DNA of 64,000 nt from Sthenelais limicola (GCA_942159475.1 OW804097.1:56502986-56566985), one strand, 5' to 3'. Shown: positions 13,701 to 25,789, counted from the first letter of the stretch. Numbers and translations: made by a program. The notes: a model not told the origin generated them from the sequence alone.

Positions 13701-16700
13701 TTAGATGCATTGATCCCATGGTCCTTCGTTCTTGTAACAATGAAGAGAATCCATGCATGGGACAACGCTTACTGTTTTAATAGTGGGTACAGCTGGCCCC
13801 TATATCAATGCTTCTATAAGGGAGCCTTTATATTCTGCGCTACTGTTTATCTCTTGTCTTTCATATCGGATTAGAATTAGTGCTTCTGAGTAGCATGTAT
13901 ATCATCTTGTCTCATCATTGCTTGTCAGAAGTTAACTCATCGAAATACGTGATGGAATGTTCGTCCGGGTTGCAAGGACGTAGGAAGGAACTTCTGGTCT
14001 ATGTGAAATAACCCTAAAGTTCTTTTTTTTTTAAAAAACTTTTATTTATACTAGGTAATACAGGTCTCCCCTTCTCGGGGTTTCTCACCCGCCCTAGCTG
14101 GTCTATTTATTTTGAACAGGGGTTTTGTGGGTAGAACTAGTCCTCCTGAGTTTTCACTAGTCCTCACAGGCCAGAAGGTAAAATCTAATATGGCACAAAA
14201 GACATACAAATGTCGTTAAAAAAAAGTTGGTCAGAAAAAAATTGGTCGAAAAAATTGTCATTAAAAAATAGTTGGTCGTTAAAAAATAGTTGGTCGTAAA
14301 AAAGTTGTTAAAAAAAAGTTGGTCAGAAAAAAATTGGTCGAAAAAATTGTTGTTAAAAAATAGTTGGTCGTTAAAAAATAGTTGGTTGTAAAAAAGTTGT
14401 CGTAAAAAAATTGTCGAAAAAAAATTGTCGTTAAAAAATAGTTGGTCGGAAAAAAAATTTTCGTTATAAAAAGTTGGTCGGAAAAAAAAGTTGGTCGGTA
14501 AAAGTTGGTCGGAAAAAAGTTGGTCGAAAAAAAAATGGTCGTTAAAAAATATTTGGTTGGAAAAAAATTGTCATTAAAAAAAATTGGTAAAAAAAAGTTG
14601 GTCGTAAAAAAAATGGTCGTAAAAAAAAAGTTGGTCGTAAAAAAAAGAGTTGGTCGTATAAAAAGTAGTAAGCTAGGTTAGGCTAGGCTGAATAGTTGGT
14701 AACTTACTTTTAAAATTTAGAAAATGTGTTTGGCAGTGTCCATTTGAGCACCTGAGGCAGGTGAGGGGGGTGGTGGGCAGAGGGATGGTGTGGGAGGTGG
14801 GAGGGCCTTCTGCAGACCTATCATGGTTGGAGAAGCATCTTACTAACAGCCAATCAACTCCCTTGGCTAAACCTAGAAAGGCTGTCAATCAGCCTTCAAT
14901 AACATCTAGGTGTGAAATCTATGACTGATTGAAAGGATTAGATATGGCATCCTCGCCTGATGTCACATCTAAGCTTAAACACCTAACAGACAGTTAACCA
15001 AGTTATCAAGATGTAGATGCAGTATCAGTGATTGGCACATTTCATAGTGACTCATATGTTTTCTCAGCTATAAATAGCTGAGAAAACAAAAATAGGTAGT
15101 ATTACTATAATTATTTACAATTTATTCCCTTTTATGCCACTCTGATTCATTGATGGAGTGTTAGAGGGTACTATATGCGTATATAAACAGAAATTTAGAG
15201 TTATATGTAGTAGATCTATACATAATATCGAGTTCTGTTGCCTTTTTGCCACTCTGTTCTTTCAGAAGGAGTGTTAAGGGTACAGAAGGTGCATACAAAA
15301 TAAGCATAACATATATATACAAAAATCACATTGCTACCTTTCTCTTTACACATGAATCTACATGCAGGTGGTCTTATTAATGTCAGCATAGATATTTGAG
15401 TTAATGATATAATGGTATAATGCTACTGTGCCACACAAATCAAGATGATTTGGTGTTAGTATTTGCATTTCCCCAGTATGTTCACAGCATTATGGGGTTA
15501 GAAATTTTATTTGCTATTTTCTTAACTGATGGCATTTCTTGGGGGTTAGTATGTATATGTGTTGGTTGTTTGAGAGAAAGAAGGTTTGTTTTGATAATAA
15601 TTAATTCTATGTATATAATGAATCTAAGCTTTCTCACTAGGCATTTTATCTTCATGTCGTGGAAATCATAACTTAAAATGTAAAAAAAAAAGTCAAGTTG
15701 ATGGATTTTAAAGGTTATTTTCGAGAGTACTAAAACGCCCAGAACCACTGTGCATGTCATTTTTCGTGAACTGTGAGGGTAAAATTGCAACCCCCTCCCC
15801 AACACCCACAGACACACACACACACGTAATCCAAAAACCTAAAACCTAAATATCATTTTCATCTCATGAAAAAGTAACTTGATGAAGAAACATCTACATA
15901 TATACCCCCATGTGTAATAATTCACATCAACACCATAGAAGTATTACTTGAATACTCAAGTTCCAATCTATAATCTTCATGGCAGGTTCACGCTGTAATT
16001 TAGTGAACCTATACTCTTTGTAACGCCTTAACTATAGGAAAGTAATCCAAAAGACGGGCATGTTGTGGATGAGCTGCGTTTCCCAGAGTCGCATGACTCT
16101 GGGAAATGCAGCTCATCCGCCAAATGTCCAAACTTTTGTCCAAATGTTGGTCTATACCTAAATAAGTTATTATTAGATTCTAGTCCAAGAAAGGAGACTA
16201 CTTACATCCATCCTCGTCACTGTGGTCATAGGCGCCACAGTTGGGCACCCCGTTACAGCCGAGGGAGCTGGCAATACAATAGCGTGGTAACGGGTTACAC
16301 AGTATACCTGATGTGTCAATACAGTACTCCCCTCCTTTACAGTGGAACTCTTCACATGGCTCCTCTGTAACAGAAACATCAAAACATCATCAATTCATTT
16401 ATTCAAAAAGAATTAAATATGCATATTATATTACATCATTTTACTCAAGTTTAAGATAGAAACACACGTTTAACGTACAGTTCAACATATATATTCACAT
16501 AGATAATTTAAATCATCGCATTTCCAAATATACTCAGACATATCTGGATTTGTCATTTTTCAGCCATATTTAGCACAATTTACTAAATTTATGGGGCTGC
16601 CGGTTGTACATTTCCTGAGGATCCGACCCACATACTCATTGATATCACTGTTAAATGAAATATTCATTGTGACACTTATCAAATATCCTCAGTTCATGCA

Positions 16701-19700
16701 ATTCCGATATCATTCTATTCAACACTTTAACCACAGAACTGTATTTTCCCATATCCGTGTACCAGAACCATCACATTACTCATCCTATTTACATCAAAAT
16801 ATGATAACACCTTCAAATCTGTCTCAACTATTGATAATTCAGCATTATATCACAATAATGTATTCATATATTAACTACATTATGATCCATGTTTATACTC
16901 AGTGAACTAGTTTTCTGTCAATGGATCACTGACTATATATATTTGGCGATAATCAATAATATAATAAAACAACAAATAACATGAATAAAAAGGTAGTGAG
17001 ACTTAACTTTCCAATCAGATGTCTAAGCCTTTAATTTACTATTGTAAAGTATTTATCTATTCGGATTATTAAATGTTTAATCTTCGCATAGTTGTGCTAG
17101 AAAGAAGAGGAATTAAGATGGAATGGCAAGACAGGTAAAGCGTTTTGATGATGAATGAGTAGTACTACTTAGCATATCAATATCGACAAATGACAGACTT
17201 CTATTTGCCTTGGGTGCTTTCCCACTGCCTGATATTTATTGAAGGCCCAAAACCTGTGTTTATTATTATTGGCAGTCCTTTTGCGAGCAGGCAGCTGTAG
17301 GCCTGTCTGTAGGTTATGGATTATTAATTCATTAAAGCTGCCCTCTCAGCTTAACATCAGTCATCAACTGAACATTTTTGTTCCATTCTTTTCCAACCCA
17401 TCTAAACGTCATTTGACCAACATTTTGCAGGATTGTGTATGATTGATGCAGGGCCTTTAAAAAATCCTCATTTCTATTTGGTGTACATGCCCCAATCCGG
17501 GTCCAAAACAAATCCTCAATCCTTTTCTATGAAAACTTCACTTATTATCGCTCACGGGCGCCGTTTTCTCTCGGCCGAAAATAAATACATGACTAATGAA
17601 CTATGTGGCCACTTGGTTAAAGCTTATGTACTCCCTCTCCTCAAATTTCCAATTCTTTTAATTCTAATTGCTGGCAAAACTCTGAAAAAACATATCCACA
17701 GAGTGGAACCAGGCCCTATTACATACGGTCAGGATAGAACAAAATTTAATGACGAGTTACAGACTCTTTCCGGAATACTTTCTCTGGAGAAAAGAGCTGA
17801 AATATTTGCTCTGAGGTTAGAATTTAGCAGGAAAAACCACTATGAACTGTTTGAAAATGATTGTATCATTCTTCGTAACAGACAGATCGGAATGCTCAAA
17901 ATAAAGAGACCTAAAACAGGGAAATTATGGGTAGTGTAGATTTTTTTGGTTTACTCAATTGAATGCTCGGATGTGGAACCATAACCTAGCAGTATGTATA
18001 CTTGATTGCTGTCATAGAAGAAGTGGTTATAACAAATTTATTTTAAGTTTGTCTGTGTGAGTATAATTAACAGAGCATCTAATATAATTCTTTTACTGAT
18101 TGTGATTGCTGTTTTGTATATTAATATAGTAATTTTTTAACATTGATTGATACTTTTATGAGGCGCAGCATGAAGACATCACCGAGTGATAATGCACTTT
18201 TTCAAATGAATAGATTAAATATTTGTATTGGCCTTTATTGAAATAAAACAAAATTGCCAATTATTGTGTTTGTCGTAAAAGCTGAGAGTGCAGCCTTAAA
18301 CCAATAGGCTGACTTAACTGGAGTAAATACTGGGAAGATTGGAATGTTCAGAGAAAAACTGAAAACATATTTGAGGAGGAGAAGAAGGAAGGATGTAAGA
18401 GCAGGTTTGTGATGATAGGAGATGCTTGTATCAATGATTGCAAGTAGTGCTTCATATTGATCTTATATCAGAGATCAATATCCATCTTGTTACCATGGTA
18501 ATCGCATGCCAGTCCGTCACTGATTAATGAAGATGGGCTGCTGTCAGTCGAGTGGGGAAAAGGGATTTCTCCATCCTTCCCTGTTATCTCCCCTAGCACT
18601 AATTTAGTCATACATTTAACCTGACTAAATAGGGTTGTTTCCAATGTTGTACCCCTACTCGGGCCCTGGGTTGTTTTCTGAACCCCTAGGCTTAGCGTTG
18701 AGAGAGTCCCTCCAAATTAACTGAGGGAAAGCTTCTCTCTCCAACCCGCAAACTGCCACTATAATCTCATTAGGACGCCGGGGAAGTCCTAATTAGAAAT
18801 CTTGAGAAAACGACCTTTGAAAAAAAATCACTTAAGTCACTTAAGACCCATTTTCCTGTGGCCCATCACGTATAAACCGAATGCGATGAGCATTATGTTC
18901 AGATATAACATAACATCTAATACTCACCGACATAACTGCCATCTTCTGTTTGCCTAATTTCTGGCATCTTGACTGCCGCCCAGGCCAGCTTAAACCCTGT
19001 ACTACCTAACCTGTTTGTGTCAGACTGAAATCTGGAACAGAGGAAAACAATTTATCATCATTGTGTTCTTTACTGTATGAATAATAATATCATTGTATGA
19101 ATAATAAAGGGTTGGTTTTAAACTTTTGGTGTCACCAGTTAGTTCTTCCAAATACATGATATTGTTGTTATAAGTTGAAGAATCAGAACTAGGTTCTATG
19201 GTTTTGAGAAATTATAGAAGCTCAAGTATGATATCGATCCAATAGATTGATAAACTGGTTCTGGTGTAAGGTATCAATGGAAATATGCACACCAAGACAT
19301 GCTATTGACCCATCAATTTGTTGTAAAGTTAGAAAAGAAATTATAATAAAAACGGGCGGGGAAAACTTATGGTTTAACTGAATACAGAGAGACTAGGTGA
19401 AATATTTTGTTCAAGTTTCTACTGAATCATGAGGCAAAACTCAGATGTTCTTCCCTTCAGCTTATTACTCAACATTCATTCAGCTCTTTCCTTAAAACGT
19501 GACATTTATTTATTCGATCGTCAATGAGACCAGCCATGGAAATTCATCATCTGAATAAAGCCTTCCAAAAGCAAGCAAGGTCAACAATTAACTGCAGTCC
19601 TTTCACCACTTTTAGAAATGGGCCGCTGCCAACAATGAAGAAAACCTTAAACAAAAGTCGTCTGCTGAAGGGGGCGATAATAGGTGAAGCGACAGGCTCC

Positions 19701-22700
19701 ATTAGCTTTATTAATCGGTTGACAAGTAATATCGGTCACGTGACTAATTAAGGTCACAGAGGTCGTCAGGAGTAATGAAGGAGAGGAAGAAAAACAACTC
19801 AGTGTGTCAGAAATGTCAAAATAAGTCAGGAAATTCGGAGAGAAAAAGGGTGAGATCGTAGCACTTCAAAAGTGATGTAATTAATCAGAAATAATGAGGA
19901 ATTCAATTTTGTTCAAAGAATGGTGTTGTGTTGTGAAATTGATTTCGCCCACACATTTGAAGGTTGAAAGGAGGATTAACTTCAAAAGCAGTCTTTTTTA
20001 TTTGATATGTAACGAAAAACACAGCTAGCAGGCAAATTTGATTGGAACCCATAGATCGATGAAACGAATATCGTTACTACCTATACTATTGAAAGTTTAC
20101 TTCATTGACTGGATTTGTTCCAATTCATTACAAAAAAGGATGAGGATTATATCAGAAGATGCCAAAAAGTTATCAATGGAAGAATAGGCAAACTATTTGC
20201 CATGATTCTGGAACAATAAGTAAATTCTTAAATGAAGGGAATATTGACTATCTATCTCTGAAACGTATAGACGAGGTGTATAGAATAATGCACATTATCT
20301 TTACATTGATAATTACTGAACAAAGAACTCTGAGAGGCAATTAGAGGATATGTAAAAAGATTCTTGTTGTTCAGTTGGTTGTACCGGCAGAGAGGAGTGG
20401 CGAGCTCCTACCTACATGATTCATTGGCCTTTAAAAAACGTAAAAGTAGCCAGATAGCAGGTGCTTTACGTTGCACCTCCAAAATGATTTTTATTCGATA
20501 ACATCGATTTGTCTTTGATATATTTGATATAATTGTCCGTTAAAAACTACCCTTACCTGATTACAACCCTAAATGACTTGGACTTGAACTCTTTTACCCC
20601 TCTGTTGTAGAAGTAGAGTTGGCCACATACATTTTCTGCTGCTGGCTTCTCCTCACTGGCAAACCCATTGTAGATCTTTACAAATGTATCGCCACAATGA
20701 ACTGTAATGAAATATTGTAGAGATATTTACCTATGTATATCTATAAGTATTGTAGATTAACACGATAAAAGATGAATAATAATTGTCATGTGATTTTTTC
20801 ACAAGATTTCTTTGTAGGATAAGGCAAATATAATTATTATATAGAAGGGACCCTAAAGAGCCTTACGACCTGCTATTAACATGTGAGCAGGTGGTCATTT
20901 TCAGGCTAGTGCCAGAGCACAACAAACGTAATTACCATGTTTATACAAGGGTTGGGAATCAGACCACTGCTCCAGCAGTATATGACATTAGGACATTAAC
21001 TGCTTTCTTGTAATACTTGCATAACATAATCATGGAAAAAATTATCCTTTGAGCCGGAAGATTCATTATAAAGACATCGTACATTCTAACAAAATTGCCA
21101 ATACAATGAAAGGGAAATATAGACAATTGTATATATGATTGGGAGTGTGCCATTTTCGATCTTTAGACAAAATATATGTTTGCAATGCTTAAACAAAGAG
21201 AGAGGATTCGTCATGATGTTTACAAATGTATCCATGCAGCGTTGAAATATCTAAAAGCATATATTCATATATCAATATGTTATGAAGTATTTTTGATAAT
21301 TTTGAATATTTGTATTTGTATCTAGATAAACCTCTAATCGTTGTCTTTAATCCAGTGTTTTGTTTCATGTGAATGCATCAGTATTTAAAAATGTTATCGA
21401 GGTATATCATGCTTATTATCAGCCATTCTTATGTGTCATATTAATGGTGGTGAATATTCGTGTCATGATAAGTTATGAAGCACACAATCGCTGTTTTGAT
21501 TGCCTGCAGTTGTATTTCATTTTGAACTAGTTTTAGTTATCACCCCCATTCAAACAATCATTTTCAACCCAGAAGAGGGCACATGGCTGGAACCTAACGG
21601 AGCCATTCATATATGACACATACTTGTGAATACGGATTTTCAGAGTGAATTCATTTTAATCCTATAATTTGAAGTCAAGAAAAATGTCAAACCTAGAGTT
21701 TGTACTTTCATATCAGGTAACTTAAATTTACAGTTGAATATTGCTTGATATGTATGGGCAGATACATATATTGCTGTTTGTATTCCAATTGTCATTTGTT
21801 TTTTCATGAGAATGTGTCATTTTATATAGATTAATTAGAATTCAGTTAATAGCGGAAGGACCCAATGTTATCGTGTTATGTACAACTTTAACTATGCACT
21901 TTTCTAGGCAGTCTAGCGTTTCTATTAACTGTGCATCTCAAAATTGCTTAAACTCATTCTGAACCGAATGTTTTATTTTAGATCAATTACATTAGGACCG
22001 AATGCAACCATTGCATGTACAGCGATAGCTCTCCAAGCAGCCCAATACGAGGCCAGAGGCAGAACGGCCTCCAACAACGCCCCCTGTCTCCTATAATTGG
22101 ACAAACTGGCATGACCCTCGGGTTAATCGGGGTCCTTCAGCAGGTAGAAATACTAGCCTCTGATAGGCTGACTATGGCTGTGCGGGGGGCATGGCACTGA
22201 CGTATTGACTCCTGATTGGCTGGGTGGATATATGCAGGGGGCAGGACATGATATGGGAGGACAGTCATTAGGGGCAGTATTGTGACGTATTCATAGGGGA
22301 TGTGTAATGCCGGCAAAATGATATGGAATAAGGGTCAGTTTGTCAGAAAATGTACAATTAACAACGCTACACATTTAGGAAGTTCTTCTAAATTAGACTG
22401 GAAAATGGTCAGTATCTAGGCCCACATCTGATTATTTTTGGTATTGCATTGATTCAAGCAGTCTGTTTAGTTTGATATGCTGAACTGTATTGTAAACCTC
22501 AATACCCGCCCTTCTTAGAATTTGGTTGTTTGAAAGGATTGGTGAACGCACATTGTACACTTTCTGATGACTTGACCCATGAGCTTTAACTGCATGTTGG
22601 ATGTGGAAATATGTATTACGACAATTTACAGATTACGACAATTCACAGACAAATGAGCTACAAGTAGCCTACCAAAAAAATAATTTTGAGATATCATCAT

Positions 22701-25700
22701 ATTTAAGAAGTTGAGATAAAGTGAATTCCATCTATGTCAATATGTAGGAAATCTAAAATGTATTTCTATATTTCATGTTTCATTTTGTTTATGTTTGAAA
22801 GAAAGGTTTGCAACATTTCTAGGTGGACAGATACTAGGTGCTAAAGTAGCTAAATATACTCCATAGGATGATCTTAGAAACGCAACGATATATTTAGCAC
22901 ACTGTCGTGAAATCCGGTACTGTATGTATTCATAAGACCTACAACATTAGATAACCCTAGAGAGCATTCTTACAACGACATGTTGTGAACAAAATACTTT
23001 AAAAAGCATAAGTTGTGCGACTTGTGACTCATTTTCCTATAAAACATCATATATAGCAAGTGCCTGATACCACGTAACTACATGAGGTACATGACATGGT
23101 ATGACATCTACTAGCAGTCAGGGGTACCATAGACAGACGCGGTGACAACATAATCGTCAGGGGAGGCTCGTGAGTTTGGCGACACCGGGCTATATGCTAA
23201 CAAGACAGGGTATGACCCCCAGTAATAGACTGCTTTTGGATTAACACAGCCAGATAATCCATCTTCTCGTTGGGTGGATAGAGTAGACAGGGGTCTACAG
23301 ACAACCCCTTCAAGGGGGCTTGAATTAATGAGGCTGACTGGTGTTTTTCAATGGGATCTATTGATTAGGGTGCATATATATTAATATTTATGTCATTAAA
23401 GGTCTTCATATCATCAATGATGATACTGATATGGATGATGCTACCGAGAGGTGTTTATATAAATATATGCATCACGTGTTTATATAAATATATATGTGTC
23501 ACAGGAAAATAAGCTATATAAGTCGTAAAAATATATATTTTTCAAATGTTATTTCCCCAAGAAACCATCCTCAGAATGTGTTAATTTTGGGGGTATTTAG
23601 AGATGTTAGTAGTATAATCACATGTATCAAATCTCAAGACTGATGAATATCTGAGGTTATCATGAAGCGTATAGGCCTACATATTTAACTACTTTACTAG
23701 TTTGATTTTGAAAATATTGTATTCAGGACAAAGACATTTCCATACATATAGTACGAATATTCCCAGAATAGCCTGAATTACTTTTAAATTACATCGAAAT
23801 TCAACTAGGGAAAAAGAAGAGTAAATTAATAAGAACTATGTATGACGTTATTTGAACATTTATTGTAACTTTGTTTCCATGCGTACACAAATATGGAATC
23901 ATGTATTAGATGTCCCCATGTTTATCATCATTAGAATCAGCTTGATCTCATCTTTTCAAATAATCTTATCTCAAAATCCATATTTTGCGACTTATGACTC
24001 ATTTTTGGTGACACGTCACATTATACTTTCATAGCCAAATGATAAGTCACTGGGCGCTGTTATTCACATATTTCAGCTTTATAGGCAGACAACAAATTCA
24101 TTTCAACAGGTAGCGCTCTTACACTATTCTGCCTTTTAATGAAGGTTTTATTTTGTACATGATCATTTTGTGTTCCAGAACATCGCATTTGAAGAGAAAA
24201 AGAGGGTACGATGTATAAGTAGTGTTATCCACTATTTGTTGATAGATTGAATAAAAGCTTTTAAAAACAAAAAAATATTTCTGGGTGGAACATTACTGGT
24301 AAAGTGATTTATGTAGCTCGGGTATGTCATAGGATGACCTTAGTAATGCAAAGTATATATTTAATACACTGTCTTCGAATTTGGTACATGTATTCATCTG
24401 ACTTAAAGCGCTAGATACCCCAAAGATGACAGCATTCCTGCCAAGATATTTTCAAATAGAAGCACTTTGAAATAGATATATCAATTTCGTGACTTATGAC
24501 TCGGTTGTTAAGTGATGATATTGAAAGAAGAGAACAAGGAGTCCGTCCTTGAGACAGGGATTATTCCTTTCTAGCTTCCTTTCTAGCCAATAGTACCTTT
24601 TTCAGTAAGACAATTGACAACTTTCCGAGCTAATACATATTTCCAGCCATCGGTTATTCAACCTCATCATTCAAGTACTCCTGCTACGAAACAAGCATTC
24701 AAATGTATACAATTATCTCTCTCTGCCATTGCAGCCACTTGCCCCTAGGAGGCCGCAGTTCACATGTTTCCAACCAGGGGAGCTGTTCATTAAGGCATGC
24801 CTTTTATGAATAATTCATAGGCAGGAGGTGGAGCATGGCACTGAGTGGGCTGGTGTGAATATTATACCTAAATAAATGCTCCCCACTCCATGGGATGGAT
24901 GCTCCCTGGGTAAATGAATGATACCCTGTGGATGCCTGTACACTGGGTTCACCGTATCTGAGGTGTGTTTGTTGTTGTAGAGAAAGGGAATGACAGATGA
25001 GATAGAAAGCGAGGATATATCTATTTCCAAGGTCGAAATGCTGAAGAATAGGGACTTTGTCTACGAAGAAGTCCTGGAAGACTACCTGCTGAGCAACTTC
25101 CCAATATTGTTAAACCCTCACTGCAGAATAGCTCTGAATAACAGGAGACAGAGAGGCAAAGCCTTCTACTTTGTGACATTCTATATATAAAATCTTTTTG
25201 GTGGGGGAAAATAATAGGACGCTGCCTGCCTAAACGCTCCCCAAGTGCATTCCTAGCATGCCATCTTCCGTGAGATGGAGGAGAAGTGGGTGTGTGCTCT
25301 GTGAAAATTAAACTAAAGGTTCGTCTATGAATGTAAATTCAATGCACTGCAAAATGATGAGACGCATAATATACGTTTCATCATTTTGAACACATGATCA
25401 CATATTATGTGATGTGTGCAGCAATAATGGGCAAATGTCGCATATATAATGACACATCACATATTGTATTCCGGTACCATATCCTCCACACAGTGTAGCA
25501 TCACTACCAACTTTAAGACTCATCACAGAAACGATATATTGACTCATATAGTTAATACACGAGTAAACAATGAAATATTGTAAGAGTATACACTTACCAC
25601 TTTGTCCTAGGTCTAGCTTTACAAAGTTGAGGAGGATATGTTTGTCTTGTCGGACTTTAATCATCCACGTGCACTCTAGGTTGGCTCCATATGGCTTAGG

Positions 25701-25789
25701 GTAGAGAGGGGAAGTGATGACACCACCACCTTTACCTGGTGCGAAGTAGTTAGGTCCACACTCCTTAGAGTGGTTAAATGGCTGCCAAC
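7319..25789 (-). CDS. CUB-LDLa single-pass membrane receptor, MIG-13/Neto-like (5' incomplete)
   Basis: Five exons join as 25789-25598, 20701-20557, 19031-18928, 16364-16206 and 7767-7319. Every junction has AG/GT sites, and phases match (1, 2, 1, 1). The product is 348 residues, numbered from the first complete codon. A CUB domain spans about residues 10-132, with cysteines 10, 39, 66 and 89. An LDLa module spans 150-200, with eight rather than six cysteines and the acidic SDED calcium motif. A membrane helix spans about 204-228, followed by HRRRLFKK. The tail is rich in His, Pro and Ser. One CUB plus one LDLa plus one helix resembles nematode MIG-13 (neuroblast migration); Neto and LEV-10 (glutamate/acetylcholine receptor auxiliary proteins) carry more CUB domains. 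If only a signal peptide is missing, total size would fit MIG-13. Architecture is certain; orthology is inference. Confidence 0.88.
9385..9805 (+). repeat. Dispersed repeat family A, copy 2
   Basis: Carries the family blocks in order: a CATCTAACAGTCATTTCACC block, CTACAGGGCTTC, CACTTATTATCGCTC, ACATAAACATGTAACAGCAG, CCCTATAAGCAATAGAATGA, and a diverged final AAAATGCGGCTTTAA. About 100 bases between the second and third blocks are not shared with the other copies and may be an insertion. Confidence 0.7.
14210..14670 (+). repeat. GTTGGTCG-polyA minisatellite
   Basis: Dozens of units of GTTGGTCG followed by (T/G)(T)A5-8, with a variable A run that gives units of about 14-17 bases. The same monomer appears in reverse orientation at 60606-60976. 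Confidence 0.9.
15058..15087. repeat. Perfect 12-bp hairpin
   Basis: GTTTTCTCAGCT and its exact reverse complement are separated by six bases. It lies in the last intron of the receptor gene. No U tract or gene context suggests a terminator; function unknown. Confidence 0.75.
15125..15330 (+). repeat. Degenerate direct repeat pair
   Basis: Two units of about 50 bases begin with TTT(A/T)TGCCACTCTG, contain GGAGTGTTA(G/A)(A/G)GGGTAC and end near GCGTATA or GCATACA. They are separated by about 70 bases of unrelated AT-rich sequence. Each contains a weak internal hairpin between CACTC and GAGTG. Confidence 0.5.
16067..16118. repeat. 24-bp-arm palindrome in receptor intron
   Basis: Arms 16067-16090 and 16095-16118 are reverse complements with one mismatch and a 4-base loop. 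It sits about 90 bases inside the intron after the LDLa exon donor. Confidence 0.85.
16206..16364 (-). CDS. Receptor exon: LDL-receptor class A module
   Basis: 159 bases between a TTACAG acceptor and a GTAAGT donor. It encodes CEEFHC, an inserted segment with two further cysteines, then CIASSLGCNGVPNC and DHSDEDG. The last cysteine is completed by a codon split across the next intron (T|GT), which strongly supports the junction. The extra cysteine pair suggests an added disulphide loop compared with the six-cysteine module. Confidence 0.9.
16430..16640 (+). repeat. Dispersed repeat family E, copy 1
   Basis: Shares an ordered set of blocks with 26340-26540 and 54110-54330: a TTAAGA(C/T)AGAAA block, an AAATATACTCAGA(C/T)AT block, a TTTTTCAGCC block and a final run near GCCGGTTGTACAT. 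Boundaries are approximate. Confidence 0.5.
17375..18300 (+). repeat. Dispersed repeat family A, copy 3, interrupted
   Basis: The left part (about 17375-17590) has the CATCTAAACGTCATTTGACC, AGGGCCTTTAAAAAATCC and CACTTATTATCGCTCACGG blocks. The right end (about 18265-18300) has TTGTCGTAAAAGCTGAGAGT. Between them lies about 0.65 kb absent from the other copies, which resembles a truncated LINE 3' end. Confidence 0.6.
17560..18255 (+). mobile_element. LINE remnant (reverse transcriptase C-terminus and 3' UTR)
   Basis: A plus-strand frame to the stop at 17937-17939 contains HLVKAYVLPLL, then KKHIHRVE, then LSLEKRAEIFALRLEFSRKN. The order matches the thumb and C-terminal region of many non-LTR retrotransposons (a YVxPLLEY block, a RVQ block, then sLexRR...LxxxFAxK). 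The usual Tyr and Trp after PLL are lost, so an internal deletion is likely. An AATAAA lies near 18239, consistent with a LINE 3' end. It inserts into a family A repeat. It has no domain catalytic for reverse transcription and is surely dead. Assignment rests on remembered motif order, not a search. Confidence 0.45.
18928..19031 (-). CDS. Receptor exon: end of CUB domain and linker
   Basis: 104 bases between a TTCCAG acceptor and a GTGAGT donor. It encodes FQSDTNRLGSTGFKLAW, the standard last strands of a CUB domain, then a short linker rich in charged residues that leads to the LDLa module. Confidence 0.9.
19032..20556 (-). other. Intron of receptor gene (1.5 kb)
   Basis: No coding or repeat structure recognised. 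A compact cluster near 19735-19760 combines the MiT/TFE-type palindrome GTCACGTGAC, the homeodomain core TAATTA and AGGTCA. This is motif matching only. Confidence 0.65.
20557..20701 (-). CDS. Receptor exon: middle of CUB domain
   Basis: 145 bases after a CATTACAG acceptor, ending at GTAAGG. It encodes HCGDTFVKIYNG, the usual CUB calcium-site and third-cysteine segment, then a CGQLYF block with the fourth cysteine and a basic KEFKSKSFRVVI strand. Phases join exactly to both neighbours. Confidence 0.9.
22640..23055 (+). mobile_element. Family B MITE, copy 1
   Basis: Begins with a diverged AAATGAGCTACAAGTAGCC end and has a TTTTGAGATATCATCATATTT block. A central GGTGGACAGATACTAGG...CTCCATAGGATGATCTTAG block follows, and it closes with GTGCGACTTGTGACTCATTT. 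The first and last blocks are inverted repeats. No coding capacity. Confidence 0.75.
23488..24020 (-). mobile_element. Family B MITE, copy 2 (reverse orientation)
   Basis: Runs from ATATGTGTCACAGGAAAATA on the left to TTTTGGTGACACGTCACA on the right, with the internal blocks reversed, including CTTGATCTCATCTTTTCAAA. It is longer than the 0.4-kb copies, so it probably carries an internal insertion around 23750-23850. Confidence 0.75.
24270..24520 (+). mobile_element. Family B MITE, copy 3 (3' part)
   Basis: Has the GGGTGGAACATTACTGGTAA, CATAGGATGACCTTAGTAAT and CGTGACTTATGACTCGG blocks, but the left terminal repeat is missing. It lies only about 250 bases from copy 2, in the opposite orientation. 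Confidence 0.7.
25598..25789 (-). CDS. Receptor exon: first half of CUB domain
   Basis: 192 bases, entering in phase 1 after a CTTGCAG acceptor and leaving in phase 1 at GTAAGT. It encodes the CUB start, including ECGPNYF, the SPLYPKPYGANLECTW block with the first disulphide pair, and the ILLNFVKLDL strand. The first codon is split with an unseen upstream exon, so the start codon is not in this exon. Confidence 0.9.

Larger units (their letters stand above)
7768..16205 (-). other. Intron of receptor gene (8.4 kb)
   Basis: Between the LDLa exon and the last exon. It holds a family A repeat copy (about 9385-9805), a nuclear-receptor half-site cluster (10043-10091), the GTTGGTCG minisatellite (14210-14670), a small hairpin (15058-15087), a degenerate repeat pair (15120-15330), and the palindrome at 16067-16118 just inside the donor. 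No further exon was recognised. Confidence 0.75.
16365..18927 (-). other. Intron of receptor gene (2.6 kb)
   Basis: Holds a family E repeat copy (16430-16640), a family A copy split by a LINE remnant (17375-18300), and a more GC-rich unassigned stretch around 18500-18800. No further exon is seen. Confidence 0.75.
20702..25597 (-). other. Intron of receptor gene (4.9 kb)
   Basis: Contains a dense group of family B elements (22640-23055, 23488-24020 and 24270-24520) and GC-richer unassigned stretches at about 22010-22300 and 23090-23340. The latter has two inverted K50-homeodomain-type sites (GGATTA and TAATCC). No further exon was found. Confidence 0.7.
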
